Part shown: piece by piece, positions 27,188 through 33,839 of the stretch
Layout of the letters: each line of letters opens with the position of its first letter
Position numbering within the stretch: position 1 is the first letter of the stretch
Source of the DNA: Dyadobacter sp. UC 10
GTDB taxonomy: Bacteria; Bacteroidota; Bacteroidia; Cytophagales; Spirosomataceae
Assembly: GCF_008369915.1 (NCBI RefSeq)
Contig: NZ_VSRN01000001.1
Coordinates: 3,840,501 to 3,904,500, forward strand
Direction: 5' to 3'
DNA: 64,000 nucleotides
Position numbers and translations under genes: made by a program
The notes under the pieces: model-generated
What the model saw: the letters and a program-made list of their open reading frames with translations, nothing else
Told to the model about the DNA's origin: nothing
Database searches by the model: none

Positions 27188-27607
27188 ATGAAAAAAATAT
27201 TGATACTGAATGGTCCTAATTTAAATCTTTTGGGCAAACGCGAGCCCACTGTTTATGGCAACCAGTCATTTGAAGATTATTTTTCAACGTTGAAAAACGC
27301 ATTTCCCGAAATAGAGCTGCACTACTTCCAGTCTAATCACGAAGGTGCGCTGATCGACAAAATTCACGAGGCAGGATTTACATTCGACGGGATCATTATC
27401 AATGCAGGTGGCTTAACGCATACTTCCATTGCGCTCGCAGACGCACTTTCGGCAGTGACGACACCAGCCTTGGAGGTTCACATTTCCAATATCCACGCCC
27501 GCGAAGCCTTCCGTCATCACAGCTACCTTACCTCCCGCTGCAAAGGGATGATCTGCGGGCTGGGGTTGAAAGGTTATGAGTTGGCGGTGAGGTATTTCAA
27601 TGACTGA
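27188..27607 (+). CDS. aroQ: Type II 3-dehydroquinate dehydratase
   Basis: The 139-residue protein has the dodecameric type II dehydroquinase size. It shows the signature ILNGPNLNLLGKREPTVYG with the catalytic Tyr at about residue 23, FQSNHEGALIDKIHEA, IINAGGLTHTSIALADAL and EVHISNIHAREAFRHHSYL (catalytic His about 102). It forms 3-dehydroshikimate in the shikimate pathway. The final codons (Phe-Asn-Asp-stop) are already part of the octamer repeat array that follows, so array copy changes would not affect the protein beyond its last residues. Confidence 0.95.
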   Translation: MKKILILNGPNLNLLGKREPTVYGNQSFEDYFSTLKNAFPEIELHYFQSNHEGALIDKIHEAGFTFDGIIINAGGLTHTSIALADALSAVTTPALEVHISNIHAREAFRHHSYLTSRCKGMICGLGLKGYELAVRYFND

Positions 27608-27667
27608 ATGACCGAATGACTGAATGACTGAATGACTGAATGACTGAATGACCGAATGACTGAATGG
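27597..27667 (+). repeat. Octamer tandem repeat (tgaatgac) at the 3' end of aroQ
   Basis: Nine 8-bp units run in exact register: tcaatgac (27597), six tgaatgac units, two cgaatgac variants (27613 and 27653) and a final partial tgaatgg. The first unit is the end of the aroQ coding sequence. Units are about the same length but otherwise unrelated to the 10-bp repeats after metE. Confidence 0.93.
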
Positions 27668-27684
27668 GTTATCATTGCTACCAT

Positions 27685-27706
27685 ATTCACTCAATTCACT
27701 CATTCA
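27685..27706 (+). repeat. Inverted, degenerate octamer copies facing the tgaatgac array
   Basis: The 22-bp segment with attcactcaattcac-type octamers is the approximate reverse complement of two to three tgaatgac units, separated from the array by 17 bp. With the array it can form an imperfect hairpin between the convergent aroQ and M14 peptidase genes, so it may act as a terminator. Confidence 0.6.
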
Positions 27707-27709
27707 AAA

Positions 27710-30199
27710 CTACCTGAAAACCGCATTTGCAAACAGGATCTTTCCCTCATAAAGCATGGCGCGGAAGACGGGATCGTCCATCATGTAGATAATCTTTCCG
27801 TCGCCTATTTCCTGTACGCCAAGAATGAGGGTGTTTTTTAGTTTGCCTGTCATTTTGTTTCCTACAAAACCAGCTTTATAGCCGGCTTCTGTCAGATATC
27901 CGACGTTCCAGCCATCGCGAAGAAACTCTCGCTCGTATGCGTCCCTGACGATCGTTGTGTAAGTTTTGCCGCAACCGAATGACAGCGGATGCGTATCGTC
28001 CATGGTGAGCTGGAACATGCTTCCAGGAGACGAATCGCTGGCTCCTTCTCGCTCCTGATCTCCGTACTTTTTGAAAAAATCGGCGTCCTTTTTCTTTTCT
28101 GAGTATTTTCTGCTCAGGTTAAAGCCGGGTTTGTTTAAAAAAGCGTCCGTAGCGCTTTCCATTGCGATGAGTCTACCCCCGGCTTTAATCCAGTTGTGCA
28201 TTGCTTCGAGCTGTTTTTCACCGATAATATCGCCGTACTTTCCGTCAGGTAATATTAATACTTCTATTTCACTCCACGGCAATGTGAGTAATCTTGTCGC
28301 ATTGACGATTGTTACAGGGTAATTGATTTGCTTTTCAAAGTAGTGCCAGACTGCCCCGAAAGAGGTGGGTGAAATTCCCTCACCACTCACTGCAACCACT
28401 TTTGGCGCATTGATAGCGGGAACGTGATCATCGCCAAAATCTGCACCGGATGTTACCATACCAGTTTTGACCGGCGTAAGTTTGACGAAATGTTTGGTGG
28501 CAATTGTGGTAACCTGCTTGTCGAAATCGGCCCGTTCATTCCCTTTTTTTGTAATGATCAGCGCACCTGCGCCGAAAGATACATGCTCAATCTCGAAAGG
28601 GATATTAGAAGTTTTGACTAAAAAGCCATTTTTAAGTAACTCAGCGAGAAAAACGACATCGGCTACCTCGGACCATTGTGCGACGTATGCGTACACCGGG
28701 AAACCCGGTACTGTATTTTTTATAGTTTCTGCCGAATATTTCGCAGGTACCAGCTTCTCTTTCAGGCCGTAAGCTTTTAATCCGAAAATATAAGACAATC
28801 CCCAGCTTGTGACATCGTAAGTTACCGAATCTTCCAAAACAGGTTTCGGTTCGAATAGGACCCTTAATAGATTGGATTTAGGTTGATATGCGCTGATAAT
28901 CAAATCATTGTTTTCTATTTTGACGGACTCTTCGGAGGAATTGGTAAGCTCCGTGCCCTTCGTATTCATTGACTTTCCTGCAATTCCATAAGCAATGCCC
29001 TGCTTGTCAAGCCAGCTACCAAACGACCTGATCCGTTCTTCCCGGCCATTTGTTTTGACTAAATAGGTTTTAAAATTACCCAGCGGCGCCTTAGTCGCGC
29101 TTTCATGAAATTTGATGAATTCAGATACCATCTTTTCTTTTTGAGAAAGGACTGCCTCCAAAGTAGCCAAACTGGTTGCATAGTGATGCGCAATACGGTC
29201 GCTAAGGGTAAGTGTATCGTGCTCTTCTTTTCTCTCTATACCGAGTCCGGCCCGACCTCCGCCACCTTGCTCATAAGTCACTCCTACTGCTCCGTTCACA
29301 GTAGGCCAGGTATCGCCGTAGCTCGGGTAAAAGAGATCGTAGTTGTATTTGGTAAAATATGTCCAGTTGTTTTTATCAAAATACTTTTTGCAATACTCAC
29401 CTATAATGTCATTGAACTGGCGCTGCCATGCGGTGATATCTTTGTGAAAAGGCCTGGCCGCCGGCGGGAAATAATAACTCCTGGAACTGCCCATTTCGTG
29501 AAAATCAGCATGAAAATGTGGCATCCATTGATTGTAAAGCACTATCCGTTCCTGGGTTTCTTTTTGCGTCTGCCAGGCCCAGTCGCGATTCAGATCGAAC
29601 AGATAGTGATTGAACCTGCCGCCCGGCCAGGGTTCGTCGTGCTCCAATGCAAAAGGCGTCACGTCCGGTACTGCGTTTTGTACGCGGTTGTACCATTGCG
29701 TATAGCGCTCGTAACCGTCCGGATTGATACACGGATCGATCATGATCACCATATTTTTCAAAAATTCCTGGGTGAGCGGATTTTGCTTGTTGAGCAGCTC
29801 ATATAATACCCGCATGCTGGTATTGGCTGAAACAGATTCGTTCCCGTGCACATTATAGCTTAACCAAACGATCGGAGGTACGCTGGCATCGGGTTTCCCT
29901 TCTATAAGACCAATGCTTTTCAAGTGGTTTAGACGGATCGCTTCAAGTTTACCTATGTTTTCGGGAGAAGAAACGAATGCGATCATCAGCGGCCGGCCTT
30001 CATTGGTGGTGCCATATTGTACAAGTTTTGTCCGGTCTGGATTCTGGGCTTGCAGCAGGGTGAAATATTGCAGTATCTGGCTGTGAAAGGCGAATTTGGA
30101 GCCAAGCGGGAAGCCAAGGTGTTGTTCTGGGGGTGTAGTTTGAGCAAACAGTGGATGAAGGGAAAGCACTAGCAGGAACGTGCGGATAGTTTTTAGCAT
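27710..30199 (-). CDS. Exported M14 family zinc carboxypeptidase-like protein
   Basis: The 829-residue protein has a signal peptide (MLKTIRTFLLVLSLHPLFAQ). The M14 peptidase domain occupies about residues 40-360: LSYNVHGNESVSANTSMR gives the His-x-x-Glu zinc pair (about 120), DPCINPDGYERY, FNHYLFDLNRDWAWQ (Asn-Arg substrate contacts), MPHFHADFHEMG with the third zinc His, and a candidate general-base Glu in TYEQGGGGRAG. The C-terminal half has a class I amidotransferase-like region (WHYFEKQINYPVTIVNATRL, LILPDGKYGD), as in other large M14 proteins of this phylum. It acts on peptides outside the inner membrane. The exact specificity is unknown. Confidence 0.9.
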   Translation of the reverse strand: MLKTIRTFLLVLSLHPLFAQTTPPEQHLGFPLGSKFAFHSQILQYFTLLQAQNPDRTKLVQYGTTNEGRPLMIAFVSSPENIGKLEAIRLNHLKSIGLIEGKPDASVPPIVWLSYNVHGNESVSANTSMRVLYELLNKQNPLTQEFLKNMVIMIDPCINPDGYERYTQWYNRVQNAVPDVTPFALEHDEPWPGGRFNHYLFDLNRDWAWQTQKETQERIVLYNQWMPHFHADFHEMGSSRSYYFPPAARPFHKDITAWQRQFNDIIGEYCKKYFDKNNWTYFTKYNYDLFYPSYGDTWPTVNGAVGVTYEQGGGGRAGLGIERKEEHDTLTLSDRIAHHYATSLATLEAVLSQKEKMVSEFIKFHESATKAPLGNFKTYLVKTNGREERIRSFGSWLDKQGIAYGIAGKSMNTKGTELTNSSEESVKIENNDLIISAYQPKSNLLRVLFEPKPVLEDSVTYDVTSWGLSYIFGLKAYGLKEKLVPAKYSAETIKNTVPGFPVYAYVAQWSEVADVVFLAELLKNGFLVKTSNIPFEIEHVSFGAGALIITKKGNERADFDKQVTTIATKHFVKLTPVKTGMVTSGADFGDDHVPAINAPKVVAVSGEGISPTSFGAVWHYFEKQINYPVTIVNATRLLTLPWSEIEVLILPDGKYGDIIGEKQLEAMHNWIKAGGRLIAMESATDAFLNKPGFNLSRKYSEKKKDADFFKKYGDQEREGASDSSPGSMFQLTMDDTHPLSFGCGKTYTTIVRDAYEREFLRDGWNVGYLTEAGYKAGFVGNKMTGKLKNTLILGVQEIGDGKIIYMMDDPVFRAMLYEGKILFANAVFR

Positions 30200-30351
30200 A
30201 GACAGTAAATAAATGAGGAATGCCCAAACCCAAATTTAGAAAGTTACAGGTATTTAATATTCTCAAATAAGCTTATAAAAAATATTTTCAATTTGAAGCG
30301 CCTGAAAATGAATGAATAATAAAAAATGTGAATTTTATTTCGCTTCCAGAG

Positions 30352-30382
30352 TTGCAATTATAAAATCGACCGTGCATCTTTG
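30352..30382 (+). promoter_or_regulatory. Promoter of tRNA-Glu
   Basis: A -33-type TTG at 30352-30354 and a -7 element catctttg at 30375-30382 (consensus TAnnTTTG, one mismatch) are 20 bp apart, the spacing expected for the Bacteroidota primary sigma factor. Transcription would begin near 30390, about 67 bp before the tRNA. Confidence 0.55.
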
Positions 30383-30456
30383 CACCACGTTTTCGGAAAG
30401 AGGAAGCGAAAAAGTGAAAGAAAGTGTGAAATAACGCGCGAAGTAGGAGACCAGTC

Positions 30457-30528
30457 GGCCCATTCGTCTAGCGGTTAGGACACGACCCTTTCACGGTTGA
30501 AACAGGGGTTCGATTCCCCTATGGGTCA
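30457..30528 (+). tRNA. tRNA-Glu (anticodon TTC)
   Basis: The 72-nt cloverleaf can be drawn fully. The acceptor is ggcccat/atgggtc and the D arm is gtct...ggac. The anticodon stem is cgacc/ggttg with loop ctttcac giving anticodon TTC, and the T arm is aggggttcgattcccct with the invariant TTCGATT loop. The discriminator is A and CCA is not encoded. A Rho-independent terminator follows at 30562. Confidence 0.96.
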
Positions 30529-30561
30529 CAAACCGTGCAAAAAAGCACTTTCAATCACTGC

Positions 30562-30592
30562 AAAAACCGCCTTATTTTAAGGCGGTTTTTTT
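30562..30592 (+). terminator. Intrinsic terminator after tRNA-Glu
   Basis: Perfect 13-bp stem 30562-30574 (aaaaaccgcctta) / 30578-30590 with a 3-nt loop, running into seven T. Confidence 0.93.
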
Positions 30593-30714
30593 GTTTTACT
30601 GCCGCATCAATTCTAGGCAAGCTTCTAAAATATTCTACATTAGGGGTCAAGGCCAAAACTTGTGGAGCGCATAGGATTTTTCTAGGTTTGTGATTTTTAA
30701 TCAAATCAATTGTT

Positions 30715-31086
30715 TTGGAGAGTTTCTTGCCCCTGTTGGAGTATCTATTGCCAGATTTTATCCTGGCTTATTATCAATTAAGCAGAGTGGAGAAATCATC
30801 GGATTTGCTCCATGTTTATGTAGAAGAGAAAAATTATTCAGAGTCCGACAGCTCCAAGCAGTTTCTCTTATCGAAAGGCTTCCTGCCAGAAATTACGATC
30901 CAGGATTTCCCCATCCGTGATAGACGTGTTTTCCTGCATGTCAAGCGTCGCCGCTGGCTTAATACCCGCACGGGGAAGATAGAACAACGAAATTGGGCAG
31001 AGGTTGCCGATGGTACGCGAATGACGAAAGAATTCGCGCTTTTTTTAAAGGAGATTGACGGATTTGTTCCCCCACAGTACCAGTAA
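30715..31086 (+). CDS. ISAon1-type transposase N-terminal region protein (copy 1)
   Basis: The 123-residue product of the first IS ORF starts with TTG (MESFLPLLEYLLPDFIL). It contains EEKNY, a lineage-typical ITIQDFPIRDRRVFLHVKRR and WLNTRTGKIEQRNWAEVADG, and probably makes up the DNA-binding part of the transposase. It ends inside the start of the second ORF, which is in the +1 frame relative to it. The TTG start and overlap are the same in copy 2, so the arrangement is a property of the element, not damage. Confidence 0.85.
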   Translation: MESFLPLLEYLLPDFILAYYQLSRVEKSSDLLHVYVEEKNYSESDSSKQFLLSKGFLPEITIQDFPIRDRRVFLHVKRRRWLNTRTGKIEQRNWAEVADGTRMTKEFALFLKEIDGFVPPQYQ

Positions 31087-32041
31087 TATTGCCCGCCTTT
31101 ATGGGGTTAATGGTAAACGTCTCTCGCGTCAATATCGCACTCATTTAAGTGATTTTCAGAGCTGGAACCAGCGTCCTCATGCCTGTAAATGGCTTTTATA
31201 TCCTGAAAATCTGGGTTCACATCTTTCTATTGATGAAACGAGCCTCTCTCAGGGTGAACTGTATACTATTCTTACAAACAAAGCAGCCAAGGGCGGTAAA
31301 GGAAGTATCGTAGCAATCGTAGCGGGAACAAAGGCCGAAACCGTTATTGAGGTCATTGGCAAAATCCCTGAATCGCAACGTAAAAAAGTTACAGAAATAA
31401 CTCTGGACATGGCCAGTAGCATGACTATGATCGCCAAGCGTTGTTTCCCGCGGGCAGTGCGCGTCACTGACCGCTTCCATGTACAAAGATTGGCAGTCGA
31501 AGCCCTTCAGGAAATCCGCATCAAACACCGATGGGATGCGTTGGACCAGGAAAACGATGCCATTGAGCAGGCAAAGGCTTCTCAGACAGAGTATCAACCA
31601 GAAATATTAGCTAACGGTGATACCGTCAAACAACTACTGGCTCGCAGCAGATACGCACTTTACAAAAAGCCCGGTACCTGGACTGATAGCCAACGAGAAA
31701 GAGCACAACTTCTCTTCGAACGCTTCCCCGACCTTAAAAAGGCATACGAGCTGGCGCTGGAGCTAAGTAATATCTTCACAAACACATCTGAAAAGATATA
31801 CGGGTTGACCAGGCTTGCCAAGTGGCACGAAAAGGTCAGACAATCCGGATTTAAAGCATTCAATACAGTAGCCCGCTCGATTGAGAGCCATTACAAGACC
31901 ATTGTCAATTATTTTGATAACCGCAGCACCAACGCTTCGGCAGAATCATTCAATGCAAAGATCAAAGCGTTCAGAGCTCAGTTCCGAGGCGTTCGAAACG
32001 TCGAGTTCTTCCTTTACCGCCTTACTAAGTTATATGCTTAA
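31055..32041 (+). CDS. ISL3-family transposase, catalytic part (copy 1)
   Basis: The 328-residue protein has the ISL3 DDE core. HLSIDETSLSQGELYTIL supplies the first Asp, EITLDMASSM with CFPRAVRVTDRFHVQRLAVEAL the second, and NASAESFNAKIKAFRAQFRG the Glu. The start is uncertain: the first possible codon is TTG at 31055, and an in-frame TAA lies at 31046-31048 just upstream. Expression needs coupling, re-initiation or a +1 frameshift from the first ORF. No stop or gap is seen inside, so the gene looks intact. Confidence 0.88.
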   Translation: MTDLFPHSTSNIARLYGVNGKRLSRQYRTHLSDFQSWNQRPHACKWLLYPENLGSHLSIDETSLSQGELYTILTNKAAKGGKGSIVAIVAGTKAETVIEVIGKIPESQRKKVTEITLDMASSMTMIAKRCFPRAVRVTDRFHVQRLAVEALQEIRIKHRWDALDQENDAIEQAKASQTEYQPEILANGDTVKQLLARSRYALYKKPGTWTDSQRERAQLLFERFPDLKKAYELALELSNIFTNTSEKIYGLTRLAKWHEKVRQSGFKAFNTVARSIESHYKTIVNYFDNRSTNASAESFNAKIKAFRAQFRGVRNVEFFLYRLTKLYA

Positions 32042-32154
32042 TCCAAGGTGCTCCACAACATTTGGTCTTGATCCTACATTAGTGGATCAAATCAAAAACT
32101 TGTGGAGCGGATAGGATTTATCTAGGTTTGTGTTTTTAATCAAACCAGTTTGTT

Positions 32155-32514
32155 TTGGAGAGTTTCCTGCCGCTTATCGAGTTAATCTTACCGGATTTTA
32201 TAATTGAGAATTACTTACTGACCCATGTAGAGAAGTCAGAGGAACGTTATCACGTCTATTTGGAAGAGAAAAATTATCCAGAAGCTGATCCAATAAAGGC
32301 AGACTTGCTCTCCAAAGGTTATTTCCCCACCATTACCCTGCAGGATTTCCCAATTCGGGGCCACAAGGTATTCCTTCATATTAAACGTCGTAGGTGGCTC
32401 AATACCAAGACTGGCAAAGTTGTCCATAGAGACTGGACAGAAGTAGCAGAAGGCACGCGAATGACTATTGAATTCGCGGATTTTTTAAAAGAAATTGGTG
32501 GATACGAGGGCTAA
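32155..32514 (+). CDS. ISAon1-type transposase N-terminal region protein (copy 2)
   Basis: The 119-residue homologue of the copy 1 first ORF also starts with TTG (MESFLPLIELILPDFII). It keeps the EEKNYPEAD, TITLQDFPIRGHKVFLHIK and WLNTKTGKVVHRDWTEVAEG blocks. The C-terminal few residues differ because the stop falls at a different place. It overlaps the second ORF in the +1 frame, as in copy 1. Confidence 0.85.
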   Translation: MESFLPLIELILPDFIIENYLLTHVEKSEERYHVYLEEKNYPEADPIKADLLSKGYFPTITLQDFPIRGHKVFLHIKRRRWLNTKTGKVVHRDWTEVAEGTRMTIEFADFLKEIGGYEG

Positions 32515-33481
32515 TGATATTTGGAGCATTGGTCGTTTCTATGGCGTTGATGGTAGGGCTTTGCTACGGCAGTATCGTGATTTTCAGAGTGGATTTAAAG
32601 ATTGGAAGCAAAGAGGTCATGCAAAAAAATGGCTCTTGTATCCCGAAAACCTAGGATCTCATCTATCGATCGACGAAACCAGTCTTTCGCACGGCGAATT
32701 GTATACAATCCTTACCAATAAATCTGCCAAAGGTGGCCGTGGCAGCATTGTAGCAATAGTGGCTGGAACTAAGGCAGAAGCAGTGATTGAAGTACTTCGC
32801 AAAATCCCGGAACCACTGCGGAAGAAAGTGTCAGAAATCACCCTGGACATGGCGGGCAGTATGTCCTTGATTGCCAAGCGATGCTTTCCACGGGCGGTGC
32901 GAGTGACTGACCGTTTCCATGTTCAAAGACTCGCAGTTGATGCCCTCCAAGATATCCGGATCAAACATCGCTGGGAAGTCCTGGATCAGGAAAGCGATGC
33001 TATTGAGCAGGCTAAAATGTCTCAGAATGAATATCATCCAGAGATATTATCTAATGGCGACACCATTAAACAGCTACTGGCTCGAAGCAGGTACGCGCTA
33101 TACAAAAAGCCCAATACCTGGACAGACAGCCAAAAAGAACGCGCCCTGCTTCTTTTTGAACGCTTCCCCGATTTGAAAAAAGCGTACGAGCTAACGATAG
33201 GGCTCAGTAACATCTTCACGACTACAACGGAAAAAATATATGGGTTGACCAGATTAGCCAAATGGCATGAAAAGGTCCGGCAATCTGGCTTCAAGTCATT
33301 CAATACCGTAGCCCGCTCGATTGAAAACCACTATAAGACAATCGTTAATTACTTTGATAACCGCAGCACTAACGCATCTGCCGAATCCTTCAACGCGAAA
33401 ATCAAAGCGTTCAGAGCACAGTTCAGAGGGGTAAGAAACGTTGAGTTCTTCCTGTATCGCCTTACTCAATTATATGCTTAA
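32495..33481 (+). CDS. ISL3-family transposase, catalytic part (copy 2)
   Basis: The 328-residue protein is collinear with copy 1 and identical at most positions, with the DDE residues kept (HLSIDETSL, LDMAGSM, NASAESFNAKIKAF). The start is again a TTG (32495), with an in-frame TAA at 32486-32488 just upstream. It appears intact. Differences are mostly conservative, which suggests that both copies evolved under selection as separate IS lineages rather than by a very recent duplication. Confidence 0.87.
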   Translation: MVDTRANDIWSIGRFYGVDGRALLRQYRDFQSGFKDWKQRGHAKKWLLYPENLGSHLSIDETSLSHGELYTILTNKSAKGGRGSIVAIVAGTKAEAVIEVLRKIPEPLRKKVSEITLDMAGSMSLIAKRCFPRAVRVTDRFHVQRLAVDALQDIRIKHRWEVLDQESDAIEQAKMSQNEYHPEILSNGDTIKQLLARSRYALYKKPNTWTDSQKERALLLFERFPDLKKAYELTIGLSNIFTTTTEKIYGLTRLAKWHEKVRQSGFKSFNTVARSIENHYKTIVNYFDNRSTNASAESFNAKIKAFRAQFRGVRNVEFFLYRLTQLYA

Positions 33482-33513
33482 TCCAAGTTGCTCCACAAGT
33501 TTTGGTCTTGAGC

Positions 33514-33839
33514 CCAAATACCTTAAATGAGGTTGAAACCCGCATTGCTCCGCTTCAATTCGGCTCTCTGGTGGTTTTCAAATTGTGCTTATCCGCTCTC
33601 TTAGCCATTTTGAAAGGGTACAAAACCCTCAATTAAATAATTACACACTCAGATGGCTGCCCGATCCTGACTTCGAAGACCGATCCGCAAAGGCTGGGGA
33701 ACGTTCCCGATGCAATTTTATTCTATAAGGAAAAGAAATATTTATATTGGTTTGTAGTATATTTGGTTCGCGCGATAGAATAACTTTTTGAATAACCATA
33801 AATAAATGCAGGTTTAATGCTCACTAATTTTTACAATCT
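33514..33839. other. Intergenic region between IS copy 2 and the T9SS-exported protein gene
   Basis: In these 326 bp I see no gene or IS remnant. A -7-type octamer is at 33758-33765. The rest is the leader of the secreted protein gene. Confidence 0.5.
33758..33765 (+). promoter_or_regulatory. Candidate -7 promoter element (TAnnTTTG) of the T9SS-exported protein gene
   Basis: The octamer tatatttg fits the Bacteroidota -7 consensus exactly. A start near 33773 would give a leader of about 67 nt. No convincing -33 TTG is at the ideal distance. Confidence 0.45.

Larger units (their letters stand above)
30635..32081 (+). mobile_element. ISL3-family (ISAon1-type) insertion sequence, copy 1, with target duplication
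   Basis: The element occupies about 30643-32073 (about 1431 bp). Its ends are imperfect inverted repeats: the left has ggtcaaggccaaaacttg then tggagc, and the right end is the complement of gatcaagaccaaatgttg then tggagc. The 8-bp direct repeat ctacatta flanks it at 30635-30642 and 32074-32081, the target-site duplication length expected for ISL3. It carries two ORFs, an N-terminal region protein and a DDE transposase. It lies directly downstream of the tRNA-Glu terminator. Confidence 0.88.
32083..33513 (+). mobile_element. ISL3-family (ISAon1-type) insertion sequence, copy 2
   Basis: This is a second, clearly diverged relative of copy 1 in the same orientation, beginning 1 or a few bases after the right target duplication of copy 1. 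Its ends read gatcaaatcaaaaacttg then tggagc on the left and, on the right, the complement of gctcaagaccaaaacttg then tggagc. No matching target duplication is visible around it. It therefore either inserted earlier and lost it, or copy 1 inserted into its left flank. The exact left boundary is uncertain by two bases. Confidence 0.83.

Noticed and set aside
27597-27667. Possible CRISPR or coding repeat
   Set aside because: 8-bp units without spacers; in-frame stop codons recur, and the minus-strand frame 27413-27703 just translates the repeat.
29105-29806. 233-codon plus-strand frame within the M14 peptidase gene
   Set aside because: Antisense to the conserved peptidase domain with zinc ligands; no domain in the frame.
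31041-31060. -1 programmed frameshift (ttttta-type slippery run) in the IS first ORF
   Set aside because: The -1 frame meets a stop within a few codons; the second ORF is in the +1 frame.
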